Shown: positions 8,662-18,330 of the stretch, in pieces
How positions within the stretch are numbered: position 1 is the first letter of the stretch
Layout of the letters: every line of letters starts with the position of its first letter
Source: Filibacter tadaridae
Lineage (GTDB): Bacteria; Bacillota; Bacilli; Bacillales_A; Planococcaceae
Assembly (NCBI RefSeq): GCF_900609045.1
Contig: NZ_UXAV01000037.1
Span: 62,001-126,000 of the forward strand
DNA: 64,000 nt
Direction: 5' to 3'
Notes under the pieces: generated by a model
Databases searched by the model: none
Seen by the model: the letters and a program-made list of their open reading frames with translations, nothing else
Told to the model about the DNA's origin: nothing
Program-made: the position numbers and the translations under genes

Positions 8662-9793
8662 TGTGTTTCCCCCTTTTGAGTAATTGTATAAAGCGAGTAA
8701 AAACTGTTTCAAATTCCATCACTTGTTGTTCGGTGGTTGTTGTTCCGAGACTAATGCGGACCACGCCCTTTTTATAAACCTCGGGTAAACCAATTGCTTC
8801 TATAACATGTCCCACACTTTTATTTTTTGAAGAACATGCACTGGAGGTCGATAGGATAATCTCGTTTTCCTGAAAAAAGTTGACAGCCACTTCTCCTTTA
8901 ATTTCAGCAAAAGCAATGGTTGTAATATGCGGGGCGGCCTGCTCGGGCGCGAGAATAACAACATTGTCGAATCGCTTCAAAAAGTTGACTAAACGACTAC
9001 GCAAGTGCAAAAAGTTTTTTTGTGGCAGCTCTTGTATACTGATTCGCATCGCTTTTGCAAGCGCAACGGCATTCGGCACACTTACCGTTCCACTACGAAT
9101 CCCTTGTTCTTGTCCACCTCCAAAGTTAATCGCCTCGGGTGTTAACCCTTGCCTTACTGCGAGGAGGCCAGAACCTTTTATACCATTGATTTTATGAGCA
9201 GAAATAGTGATTGCATCAGGTCCTTCTCCACCCAATGAAATGGACAACTTGCCGAAACTTTGCACAGCATCCGAATGGAATACTGCCCTTGAATTCTCTT
9301 TAATGATACGTGCACATTCTGCAATTGGCTGAATCGTACCTATCTCATTATTCACATGCATAATACTTACTAAGTTTGTCTCTTTTCGCAGTTTCGCTTG
9401 TAATTCGTCAACGGAAATTAATCCTTGCTTATTCACCGATAAATAATCGACTTCAAATCCTTGTGTTTCGAGGTAGGCTACCGCATTCAAAACAGAAGAA
9501 TGTTCAACTTTTGTTGTGATGATATGCTTGCTTCGTAAGCTATTCTTTTTTGCAAAGCCAATAATCGCCAAATTATTTGCCTCGGTACCTCCTGAAGTGA
9601 AGATCACTTCGCCTTTCACAGCCCCTAAAAGTGATACAATTTGCTCTCTCGACCTTGTTAGAAGAGCTTCTGCTTCCTTACCGGCAGCATGTAGGGATGC
9701 AGGGTTTGCAAAAAAACGTTTATTCACTTCCATGAATGAGGCAAGAACACGTTCGTCAGGCGCGGTTGTTGCACTATTATCAAAATAGATCAT
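8648..9793 (-). CDS. Cysteine desulfurase dedicated to ThiI (NifS/IscS family)
   Basis: 381 residues from the ATG at 9793. PLP-dependent class V aminotransferase fold: SATT near the N-terminus, HSDAVQSFGK with the cofactor-binding Asp, ISAHK with the Schiff-base lysine (Lys201), and STSSACSS with the active-site cysteine (Cys320) on the mobile loop. It releases sulfur from L-cysteine as an enzyme persulfide and passes it on. Its overlap with thiI matches the nifZ(ytbJ)-thiI pair of B. subtilis, so s4U tRNA modification is the likely pathway rather than Fe-S assembly. The frame extends upstream to 9919, but AAGAAAGGAAGG before 9793 and alignment of the family N-terminus MIYFDNSAT support the chosen start. 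Confidence 0.93.
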   Translation of the reverse strand: MIYFDNSATTAPDERVLASFMEVNKRFFANPASLHAAGKEAEALLTRSREQIVSLLGAVKGEVIFTSGGTEANNLAIIGFAKKNSLRSKHIITTKVEHSSVLNAVAYLETQGFEVDYLSVNKQGLISVDELQAKLRKETNLVSIMHVNNEIGTIQPIAECARIIKENSRAVFHSDAVQSFGKLSISLGGEGPDAITISAHKINGIKGSGLLAVRQGLTPEAINFGGGQEQGIRSGTVSVPNAVALAKAMRISIQELPQKNFLHLRSRLVNFLKRFDNVVILAPEQAAPHITTIAFAEIKGEVAVNFFQENEIILSTSSACSSKNKSVGHVIEAIGLPEVYKKGVVRISLGTTTTEQQVMEFETVFTRFIQLLKRGKHNGME

Positions 9794-9883
9794 CCCGTAC
9801 CTTCCTTTCTTAGCATAATATATTATTTGATATAAAGTATTTTCTTCAAACCCACTTCGGCGTTTATATAAAAAAGCGTGACA

Positions 9884-9915
9884 AAGCCACCCGCACTTAG
9901 ATGCCGGTGGCTTTT
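9884..9915 (-). terminator. Terminator after ezrA
   Basis: A 9-bp stem (AAAGCCACC/GGTGGCTTT, 9884-9892 with 9907-9915), then TTTTTT a few bases further on the minus strand. It ends ezrA transcription before the desulfurase gene. Confidence 0.75.
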
Positions 9916-9928
9916 CCAAAATAAACTC

Positions 9929-11620
9929 TTAAGCATGTTCTTTCACTAACTCTTCAATTTTCTTCATAGCGCCTGGTTCAGCTTGCTCGACCGCAGTTGC
10001 GGCCTCTTCCAAAGCTTTTGCATAGCGAAATTGTCTGAATGAATCTTCAGCTTCCATAAGGTGGGCATGCATCGAAGGGTTTGATGCCCGATATCTATTT
10101 CCATACTGAATAATCCACTCAATCAGCATAACATTTTCAAGTAATTCATCGACTTTCAGACATAAATCGTCTACTACATTTTCAGCAGTCGCCAAGTAGG
10201 AATCAACAAGCGCCATATTTAAAGGAACTTCCTGCAAGCTTTGCGTCACGATATAAATCTGTTCGTCCGCTTCTTCAAGTCGCGCTTCCATCTCATCAGG
10301 TATACCTGGAATATTTCCTCTATGTAGCAAACGGTCTGCATTTTGCAATTTACGGGCTAACACGCCCAACTGGTCCCGAACATTATTTTCATCAATTCGT
10401 AAGTTTTTAATACGGTCTGTGAATCGATCCTGTTCTTCGTCGATTTGTTCAACCTCTTCTGAAATACTGTGCAGTTCTTCCCGTAAACTTGAATAGGCAG
10501 ATGCCTGCCCCTCGATTCGATTGGCAAGAACTTCAAATCGTTTGCTAAGCGTGTCCAGTTTTTTAAGTGATAGTTGTGGAATCTGGGCTTCTTTTTCATC
10601 CAATCTGTAACTTTGTTGAACAAATGCTGTTTCATTTGCAATTTCTTTTGTCAGCGTCATGCTCTCTGAAAGCCTTTCAGCAACTTCGTGATAGTACTCG
10701 TCTACGTAATGTTTAGCATTTACCTCATTTTCAAGTAAATCATAATAAGAATCGATTCGTTCATTAATTTCACTTATCCCTTGTTGAACTGTTTCTATTT
10801 GAAGTGCAGACATTTTCACCATATATTCTTCGATTTCGGTTTCAATCGCACTAAGATGTGAAGTCAAACCAAGATGTTGTAAGTAATATGCCTGCTCTTC
10901 CATTTCTCTCGTCCCATTTCGAAGCTCACGGATAGATGCGGGTATTTTACTTTGCATTTCTGTTAGTAGCGACGGGATCTCGTGGATAAGAACAAATAGG
11001 CGATTTCCTTGCTCAGATAAGGAAATTACAATCTCACGCGCAAGTAAGTAATTACCATTTTCCGTTAACTCGTTATATTCTTCGAATTTCGGATTAAACG
11101 ATTCAAGTTCTTTTTCAAGAGGATCAGCCGTTACACCGAAAGAATGAAGGTGTGCAAGAACCGTTTTTCTTGCTGCACGATGTTTTTCTTTAAGTGTTTC
11201 CATTTCGATTCGATTTTTCTCTTCACTTCCGACAAGTTCGTTTAATTCGTACAAGATTGCATTCATTCTTTTATCGCAAATGTGGATTTTCTCTTGAAGT
11301 TCTTTTTCCATCTTAGATGCTTTCCCATATCGGAACCGGTCGACCATGTCTTCGATGTCGAATAACAACGAATCCATTTTCGGCATATGTTCATCCGTAA
11401 CTTCTGCCCATTCCGTTCTCCAGCGTTCAAATTTTTCCTCGGTTTCACCAGTCATGTTCAGCTGTTTTACTTTCGTCATCTCTTCTAAGATTGGTTTATG
11501 TTGAATTTGAAGCTTTTCTTGTTCCAACCTTCCGATTTCCCGGAGATGTTTTCGCCTGAATAAAAAAGCGATTGTTATCACTACGATTAGTATTATAATT
11601 GGAATGATGAATTTTACCAT
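9929..11620 (-). CDS. ezrA: Septation ring formation regulator EzrA
   Basis: 563 residues, almost exactly the B. subtilis length. One N-terminal membrane segment (about residues 3-20) is followed by a long, highly charged, helical coiled-coil cytoplasmic region, the spectrin-like repeats of EzrA. It binds FtsZ, restricts Z-ring assembly to midcell, and links FtsZ to PBP1 during division. Near the C-terminus the sequence IIQYGNRYRASNPSMHAHL matches the conserved QNR patch region. Strong ribosome binding site (TAGGAGGACCACG). It is transcribed alone, with a terminator downstream. Identification is secure. Confidence 0.95.
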   Translation of the reverse strand: MVKFIIPIIILIVVITIAFLFRRKHLREIGRLEQEKLQIQHKPILEEMTKVKQLNMTGETEEKFERWRTEWAEVTDEHMPKMDSLLFDIEDMVDRFRYGKASKMEKELQEKIHICDKRMNAILYELNELVGSEEKNRIEMETLKEKHRAARKTVLAHLHSFGVTADPLEKELESFNPKFEEYNELTENGNYLLAREIVISLSEQGNRLFVLIHEIPSLLTEMQSKIPASIRELRNGTREMEEQAYYLQHLGLTSHLSAIETEIEEYMVKMSALQIETVQQGISEINERIDSYYDLLENEVNAKHYVDEYYHEVAERLSESMTLTKEIANETAFVQQSYRLDEKEAQIPQLSLKKLDTLSKRFEVLANRIEGQASAYSSLREELHSISEEVEQIDEEQDRFTDRIKNLRIDENNVRDQLGVLARKLQNADRLLHRGNIPGIPDEMEARLEEADEQIYIVTQSLQEVPLNMALVDSYLATAENVVDDLCLKVDELLENVMLIEWIIQYGNRYRASNPSMHAHLMEAEDSFRQFRYAKALEEAATAVEQAEPGAMKKIEELVKEHA

Positions 11621-11915
11621 CGTGGTCCTCCTATTCCCGAGTCACTGTGCCATGATATTATCCTATATACTACCACGTTTTTCGACTAATGGTTGCGAAA
11701 ATATGCGATTTATAGGATAAAAACTATTTTTATGTACTTCACGCTTTATTTTTTGTGAAAAAACGCATTAAAATGTAGAATCTACTTATATACTATATAC
11801 GTTGATCTAATAAGTCTATTTAATCTCCAGCGAAGGCGCCTCACTGGGGTAGCCGAGCGTTGTTGGGAAGATTCTTTATGTCAACATATTTAGTTCACGA
11901 ATGGGGGCGCTTTAA
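11621..11915. other. Divergent intergenic region ezrA / msrC
   Basis: 295 bp between divergent genes. It must hold the promoters of both. The msrC-proximal part contains an internally deleted family A repeat (11824-11876), which lies between any upstream promoter and the msrC ribosome binding site (GGGGGC at about 11902) and would therefore be transcribed as part of the msrC leader. I see no other gene here. Confidence 0.6.
11824..11876 (+). repeat. Family A repeat, internally deleted copy
   Basis: Fifty-three bases that join the left end of family A (CTCCAGCGAAGGCGCC...GGGGTAGC) directly to its right end (GAGCGTTGTTGGGAAGATTCT). Compared with the full copy at 63183-63298 the left arm matches 28 of 29 bases and the right arm 19 of 21, while about 65 central bases are missing. 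It has no coding potential. Confidence 0.75.
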
Positions 11916-12395
11916 ATGTTCACACAGATTTATTACACTGGAAATAGTACGGAAAAGTATAGTCAGTTGGCAAAGCAAATGGATGCTTTGCTCACTGGAG
12001 AGAAGAATAGGTATGCAAATTTAAGCAATGCATCTGCGCTTCTAAATCAATTTTTCGATCGCATCAACTGGGTTGGTTTCTATTTGATGGATGAAGATGA
12101 ACTTGTTTTGGGACCTTTCCAAGGTTTGCCTGCATGTATTCGGATTCCTCTTGGAAAAGGGGTTTGTGGAATTGCAGCAGTAAATGGGAAAACTATCATT
12201 GTTCCCGATGTAAATGCATTCCCAGGGCATATCGCTTGTGATAGCGCATCGCAGTCGGAAATTGTCGTGCCTCTGCGGAAGAATGGTGAAGTTCTTGGTG
12301 TGCTCGATATTGACAGTCCTGAATTAGATCGCTTTTCCGAAGCCGATTTGGCAGGACTTGAACTAGTTGTTGAAGTGCTGAACAAACACCTTTAA
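11916..12395 (+). CDS. msrC: Free methionine-(R)-sulfoxide reductase (GAF domain, YtsP-like)
   Basis: 159 residues forming a single GAF domain. The three conserved cysteines of fRMsr enzymes are visible: PACIRI, GKGVCG and HIACDSAS. The enzyme reduces free L-methionine-R-sulfoxide with thioredoxin. B. subtilis YtsP is at the same locus, between ezrA and the diguanylate cyclase gene. Strong GGGGGC ribosome binding site. It is convergent with a methionine gamma-lyase gene, sharing a terminator; both act on methionine but I see no sign of shared control. The GAF fold alone could be regulatory, but the cysteine pattern supports the enzyme. Confidence 0.9.
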   Translation: MFTQIYYTGNSTEKYSQLAKQMDALLTGEKNRYANLSNASALLNQFFDRINWVGFYLMDEDELVLGPFQGLPACIRIPLGKGVCGIAAVNGKTIIVPDVNAFPGHIACDSASQSEIVVPLRKNGEVLGVLDIDSPELDRFSEADLAGLELVVEVLNKHL

Positions 12396-12399
12396 GCAG

Positions 12400-12444
12400 A
12401 AAACTGCCTTGGCGATTGGAATCCCCACTCACCAAGGCAGTTTT
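12400..12444. terminator. Bidirectional terminator between msrC and methionine gamma-lyase gene
   Basis: Perfect 13-bp inverted repeat (12400-12412 and 12432-12444) with A-run before and T-run after, 5 bp past the msrC stop and touching the stop codon of the convergent gene. Confidence 0.85.
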
Positions 12445-13661
12445 TAATGCATTGCGTTTTCTACAATTGTCTTTTTCATGCGTGCAAAAGCGTTTTCCAT
12501 GTCTTGTATTAGGTCTTCAGCATGTTCAAGTCCGACAGATAGGCGAAGCAAAGAATCCGTGATTCCCATTTGAATACGCTCCGTCTCGGGAACGACAGAA
12601 TGCGTCATAGTGGCTGGATGTTGAATGAGCGTTTCCGCATCCCCTAAGCTAACTGCAATCTTAATAAGTGCTAGCTGATCCATAAATTGTTGAGCCGCTT
12701 CTTTCCCACCTTTAATTGTAAATGAAACAAGGCCGCCTCCTGCCCTCATTTGGCGTTTCGCCAACTCATATTGCGGATTATCAGGGTCGAATGGATAAAA
12801 AATCTCTTCCACTTGTTTTTGACTTTTCAAGTACGTAATCAGCTTTTCCGCATTTGATGTATGGCGCTCCATTCGAACCGACAATGTTTTAAGCCCGCGG
12901 ATCAACAACCAAGCATCAAATGGAGACATAATGCCCCCAAAATCCTTTTGGACCGTCATACGGATGCCTTCCATCTCATCCTTGTCGTTACCGATTAGCA
13001 ATCCCGCTATGACATCACCATGTCCATTAATGTACTTCGTCGCACTATGCAAAACGAAATCAGCGCCTATATCCAATGGATTTTGCAAATAAGGAGACGT
13101 GAACGTATTGTCAACGATAACACGTAGTCCGTGCCTTTTAGCTACATTTACAACCGCCTGCAAGTCGACCAATTCCATCGTAGGATTGATAGGCGTTTCT
13201 ACATATATACATACCGTTTCCGGTTTAATGGCTTTTTCAATTTCCTCTTCAGTCCCCATCTGAACAAGATCATGCGTTATATTGTATTTCTGATTCAATA
13301 TACCAAGAAATCCAAAGGTACAACCGTATATTCCGCGTGAACAAAGAATATGATCGCCTGCTTTTGTCACATGCACAAGAATTGAACTGACCGCTGCCAT
13401 CCCCGAACCAAATGCAAGTGCACCTTTCCCATTTTCCAGCGCAGTCATTCTTTCTTCCAATACGCGGACAGTCGGATTTCCAAGCCTTGAATAGATATTG
13501 CCCTCTTCTGCTCCTGAAAAACGGTTTTCCCCTTGTGCCGAATTTTCAAATGCGAAAGTCGATGTTTGATATAACGGAACTGTAAGACTTCCGTGATGCA
13601 TTTTATCGTCATAGCCTTCATGAATAACAATCGTATCTTTGTGTAAACGTTCTTCTTTCAT
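12444..13661 (-). CDS. Probable L-methionine gamma-lyase (Cys/Met metabolism PLP enzyme)
   Basis: 405 residues, fold type I trans-sulfuration family. PLP-binding lysine in HSATKYINGHGD (Lys209), cofactor motifs YSRLGNPT and FGSGMAA. The motif SRGIYGCTFGFLG carries a cysteine (Cys114) at the position that is diagnostic for methionine gamma-lyase as opposed to cystathionine lyases. The reaction converts L-methionine to methanethiol, 2-oxobutyrate and ammonia. Alternatives are cystathionine gamma-lyase or O-acetylhomoserine sulfhydrylase. It is monocistronic with a GGGG ribosome binding site. It is absent from this place in B. subtilis as far as I recall, so it looks like a local insertion. Confidence 0.75.
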   Translation of the reverse strand: MKEERLHKDTIVIHEGYDDKMHHGSLTVPLYQTSTFAFENSAQGENRFSGAEEGNIYSRLGNPTVRVLEERMTALENGKGALAFGSGMAAVSSILVHVTKAGDHILCSRGIYGCTFGFLGILNQKYNITHDLVQMGTEEEIEKAIKPETVCIYVETPINPTMELVDLQAVVNVAKRHGLRVIVDNTFTSPYLQNPLDIGADFVLHSATKYINGHGDVIAGLLIGNDKDEMEGIRMTVQKDFGGIMSPFDAWLLIRGLKTLSVRMERHTSNAEKLITYLKSQKQVEEIFYPFDPDNPQYELAKRQMRAGGGLVSFTIKGGKEAAQQFMDQLALIKIAVSLGDAETLIQHPATMTHSVVPETERIQMGITDSLLRLSVGLEHAEDLIQDMENAFARMKKTIVENAMH

Positions 13662-13733
13662 TTCTAGCCACCCCTTCTGTTTGCAATTGTTTTACAACTC
13701 TCTTTTAGTTTACTCTTTTATTCTAGTAAAGAC

Positions 13734-13779
13734 AAAGAGACAAGTTCCCTCGTTACAAATGAGGTGAACTTGTCTCTTT
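13734..13779 (-). terminator. Terminator overlapping the end of the GGDEF gene
   Basis: Perfect 14-bp inverted repeat (13734-13747 and 13766-13779); the stop codon of the cyclase gene lies in the loop. T-rich sequence follows on the minus strand. Confidence 0.8.
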
Positions 13780-15618
13780 AAATCTTACTTGGTTTTTGCC
13801 ATTATTTTTTGCTGCATAGAGCGCTTCATCTGCGAAATGGAATAATTGTTCAAAGGTCATTCGACTTTCAGACGTCCAACTGTGTATACCAACGGATACG
13901 GTAACCTTAGGATTCGTAACTGTCGGGATTGTAAGAACCAACTGTTTCGCTATCGCTGCCCCTGCCTTGATATTAATTGATGGTAAATAAAGGGCAAGTT
14001 CTTCCCCGCCCCATCTTGTAGCAATGCCTATTCCAATAATTTCAGATTGTATATAAGATGCAATTTGTTTTAACACCAAATCCCCTGATGCATGGCCGTA
14101 CGTGTCGTTCACTTTCTTAAAATTATCAATGTCTATGAGGACGAAGACGCCTTGTTGATCATTAATAATTGACTCTTCAACAGCATTATCCAAATAGTTT
14201 CGTGTGTACAGTTTTGTCAAATGGTCTTTATTGACCAGGTCCTGTAACTGATCACGTAGTAAGGAATTGGCAAGTGCTAATGATGAATGTCCGATAAGTG
14301 ACCGCATTAACTTAAAATTATCGAACGAAAAAAAATAGGATTCCGTATGCAGTAAAATAACAAAACCAATCACTTTTTCCTGATTTGTAAACGGAATGGA
14401 GATCACAGATTCATACGGGTTTGAGCAACCCAGCTCGCTGTTGAAACTCGCTTCAAATAGCGCTTCCTCTCCATCTTCCATTGAGGTTCTCACAAATGTA
14501 AGATAATCTGAACAGGCATCTGTTGAGAAAAAATCCGTACTTAATGGAGAAATCCTGTAGTTATCCATATCCTCGCAAAATACAAACCCAATTTCGTTCG
14601 GCTTGAATGCATCCAGCAATTGTCGCCTCAAGTAGACAATCATTTCGGCGGAGTCCATATTACCATTTAATTTTCTAGATGTTTCATTGACCAATTGTAA
14701 ATCCTCGATTACTCGATGTGACTGGTCGTAAAGACTTGCGTTTTCAAGCGCATTACCAGCCGTATTTGCAAGCATTCGAATATAGTTCTTTTGTGCTGTT
14801 GAAAAGGCGAAGTCGAACGGAGTTTTAATTTGCAATAAACCATATATCCCTTGCCGCCCTTTAATAGGTGCATTGATCAGTTTACAGGACAAATCCAAAT
14901 CTTCTTCAACCGTCATTTCTCCAGATACATAGGCATCGACCGCGGATGGTCGTTCACTTGTATAGTCAAATAACTTATAGGAACGTGTCAATCCTCTTTT
15001 TTCATGGGATAAAAGCAGTTCCGTTTGAAAAGCAGGAAATGCTTTTACAAATGTATTCACAATTTCATTCAAAATCAGTTGACTATCCATTGTAGAATTA
15101 AATAGTTCGGTAACACTAAACAATTCCTTATAATTTTTTTCACTTTTCACGAGGGAAACCATCTTACGCACGGTAAGAATCAAACGACTCACTACTTTTT
15201 TGAGTTCATTCAAAGAGGGAGAATTAGAAAACACGCTCCATTTATCCGTCGATTGAATGAGAAGAAGGCCTAGTGGTTCAGTATCCCCCCCTTCAAAGAT
15301 GACAAAATCATCAGCGTACGCAAAGCCTTTTTCTTTGAATCGTTCTAGATATGCAGCATTAAAATCTTCATTTCTTTCCTGTTCACTATCAAATCGAACA
15401 GCATTCTGTCCTTTTAGTGCAGATCGATATCCTTTGATGGGCATAAACTTCTCTTTATCGTAAACAAAAAAGTCTGCATACTCGATATCAAAATGATTAG
15501 TTAACGTTTTCTTCAACACTTCAAACCATTCTTCATAAGTTCGGACAGCATTTAAGCTCGTCCATAAGTCCATCAAATCACTTTTTATTTGCAATAAAGT
15601 CAATTGATGATTTGTCAA
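13753..15618 (-). CDS. dgcP: Diguanylate cyclase with GAF sensor domains (DgcP/YtrP-like)
   Basis: About 621 residues. The N-terminal two thirds contain GAF-like regions (about 20-160, 165-300 and 310-440), followed by a C-terminal GGDEF domain with the active-site variant GGEEL (about 537-541). It makes cyclic di-GMP from two GTP, which in Bacillus favours sessile life and restrains motility. No transmembrane segment is seen, so it is cytosolic. It occupies the ytrP place between ytsP and rpsD. A GTG at 15627 opens the frame, but the AGGGG ribosome binding site touches it; the TTG at 15618 is spaced by 8 nt and is my choice. Confidence 0.9.
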   Translation of the reverse strand: MTNHQLTLLQIKSDLMDLWTSLNAVRTYEEWFEVLKKTLTNHFDIEYADFFVYDKEKFMPIKGYRSALKGQNAVRFDSEQERNEDFNAAYLERFKEKGFAYADDFVIFEGGDTEPLGLLLIQSTDKWSVFSNSPSLNELKKVVSRLILTVRKMVSLVKSEKNYKELFSVTELFNSTMDSQLILNEIVNTFVKAFPAFQTELLLSHEKRGLTRSYKLFDYTSERPSAVDAYVSGEMTVEEDLDLSCKLINAPIKGRQGIYGLLQIKTPFDFAFSTAQKNYIRMLANTAGNALENASLYDQSHRVIEDLQLVNETSRKLNGNMDSAEMIVYLRRQLLDAFKPNEIGFVFCEDMDNYRISPLSTDFFSTDACSDYLTFVRTSMEDGEEALFEASFNSELGCSNPYESVISIPFTNQEKVIGFVILLHTESYFFSFDNFKLMRSLIGHSSLALANSLLRDQLQDLVNKDHLTKLYTRNYLDNAVEESIINDQQGVFVLIDIDNFKKVNDTYGHASGDLVLKQIASYIQSEIIGIGIATRWGGEELALYLPSINIKAGAAIAKQLVLTIPTVTNPKVTVSVGIHSWTSESRMTFEQLFHFADEALYAAKNNGKNQVRFKETSSPHL

Positions 15619-15966
15619 GCTAATCACCCCTACCGTGTAATATGAAGTTTCTATTTGTTTAGATATTCACATTCTAATTCATTCGGACTAGAAATACCAC
15701 TTTTCTTTACACACACCTTTGTGCCTATCCTTTATCAAATTGTGATGCTTGACTATCTCGTTATAAATTGATAAGATAAAAACTGTGTAAAATAGTTGCA
15801 GCAGTTGTGTGTTCTAAATTAACTAGTCTATTCCTTTCAGAAGGTGCACCGTGTAACTTCCTGGCTGCGGAGGCGAAGATGCAAGATAATAGAATGGCAT
15901 TTGGATTGAACACATCTGGTTCTTATTTTACAACAAAATAAAACCAAATTAGAGGAGGAGTCAATC
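15619..15966 (+). promoter_or_regulatory. rpsD promoter and long structured leader
   Basis: 348 bp without a gene. A clear promoter reads TTGACT (15749-15754), 17-bp spacer, TAAGAT (15772-15777), giving a transcript start near 15784 and a leader of about 180 nt before the rpsD ATG. The leader contains paired GC-rich segments near 15840-15900. In B. subtilis, S4 represses its own synthesis by binding a pseudoknot leader in front of rpsD; the position and length fit, but I cannot fold it here. AGAGGAGGAG (about 15951-15960) is the ribosome binding site. The left part must also hold the promoter of the divergent cyclase gene. Confidence 0.65.
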
Positions 15967-16569
15967 ATGGCTCGTTATACAGGTCCATCATGGAAACTTT
16001 CCCGCCGTCTTGGTATTTCATTAAGCGGTACTGGAAAAGAAATTGAAAAACGCCCTTACGCACCGGGACAACACGGTCCTAACCAACGTAAAAAACTTTC
16101 CGAATACGGACTGCAATTACAAGAGAAACAAAAACTTCGTTTCATGTACGGAGTTAACGAACGTCAATTCAAAATCATGTTCGATAAAGCAGGCAAAATG
16201 CCTGGTAAACACGGTGAAGTCTTCATGGTTCTTCTTGAAACTCGCCTTGACAACGTCGTTTATCGTATGGGCCTTGCTCGCACACGTCGTGCAGCTCGCC
16301 AACTTGTTAACCACGGCCACGTTATGGTTGATGGCAAACGCGTTGACATCCCATCTTATAGTGTAAAACCAGGTCAAGAAATTTCTCTTCGTGAAAAATC
16401 TCAAAACCTAGACATCGTAAATGAAGCGCTTGAAGTGAACAACTATGTTCCTGAATACGTAACATTCGACAACGATACTAAAGTAGGTCAATTCGTTCGT
16501 ATGCCAGAACGCAGCGAGCTAGCAGCAGAAATTAACGAAGCTCTTATCGTTGAATTCTACTCACGGTGA
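15967..16569 (+). CDS. rpsD: Small ribosomal subunit protein S4 (uS4)
   Basis: 200 residues, the normal Bacillus length. It begins [21 protein letters not shown] and has an S4 RNA-binding domain ([26 protein letters not shown]). It is a primary 16S rRNA-binding protein that nucleates 30S assembly, and represses its own leader. Codon use is strongly optimised (AAA, CGT, GTT). It carries no CXXC zinc motifs, so it is the zinc-independent form. It is monocistronic, between its own leader and terminator. Confidence 0.98.
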   Translation: MARYTGPSWKLSRRLGISLSGTGKEIEKRPYAPGQHGPNQRKKLSEYGLQLQEKQKLRFMYGVNERQFKIMFDKAGKMPGKHGEVFMVLLETRLDNVVYRMGLARTRRAARQLVNHGHVMVDGKRVDIPSYSVKPGQEISLREKSQNLDIVNEALEVNNYVPEYVTFDNDTKVGQFVRMPERSELAAEINEALIVEFYSR

Positions 16570-16581
16570 TACCTTCTTTGG

Positions 16582-16610
16582 AAAAGAGTCCTTCACAGGG
16601 CTCTTTTTTG
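16582..16610 (+). terminator. Terminator after rpsD
   Basis: Ten-base stem with one G.T pair (AAAAGAGTCC/GGGCTCTTTT) followed by TTTTTT, 13 bp past the rpsD stop. Confidence 0.8.
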
Positions 16611-16615
16611 CTTAT

Positions 16616-16658
16616 AAAAACAGCTATTCGCCCACTTTGCGGGAAAATAGCTGTTTTT
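16616..16658 (-). terminator. Terminator after tyrS
   Basis: Perfect 13-bp inverted repeat (16616-16628 with 16646-16658) flanked by A-run and T-run. On the minus strand it lies about 55 bp beyond tyrS; on the plus strand it backs up the rpsD terminator. Confidence 0.75.
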
Positions 16659-16711
16659 CTTTTCTTGCTGCAGTCACTACGCTTCCGCGGTGTCTTCGGC
16701 AAGTCTAGGTA

Positions 16712-18235
<1,524 letters not shown>

Positions 18236-18239
18236 ACCC

Positions 18240-18267
18240 ATTCTAAACCAATTTTAAATGTTGTCAA
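18240..18267 (-). promoter_or_regulatory. SigA-type promoter of tyrS
   Basis: Minus strand: perfect -35 TTGACA (18267-18262), 16-bp spacer, -10 TAGAAT (18245-18240). It is placed just upstream of the T-box leader. Confidence 0.75.
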
Positions 18268-18273
18268 ACCTTT

Positions 18274-18304
18274 TTGATTTCCACTTATGATTTTATGCTA
18301 TAAT
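18274..18304 (+). promoter_or_regulatory. Extended -10 promoter of the PBP gene
   Basis: TGCTATAAT (18296-18304) is a perfect -10 with the extended TGN element; a weak TTGATT (18274-18279) may serve as -35. It lies 26 bp before the start codon, giving a short leader. Confidence 0.7.
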
Positions 18305-18330
18305 AGGAAGGATTTTAGGGGGCGAATAGT

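Noticed and set aside
16660-16711. Further repeat fragment with CTGCAG and CGCTTCCGCGG between tyrS and its terminator
   Set aside because: It recalls short blocks of families A and B but is too short to assign with confidence.
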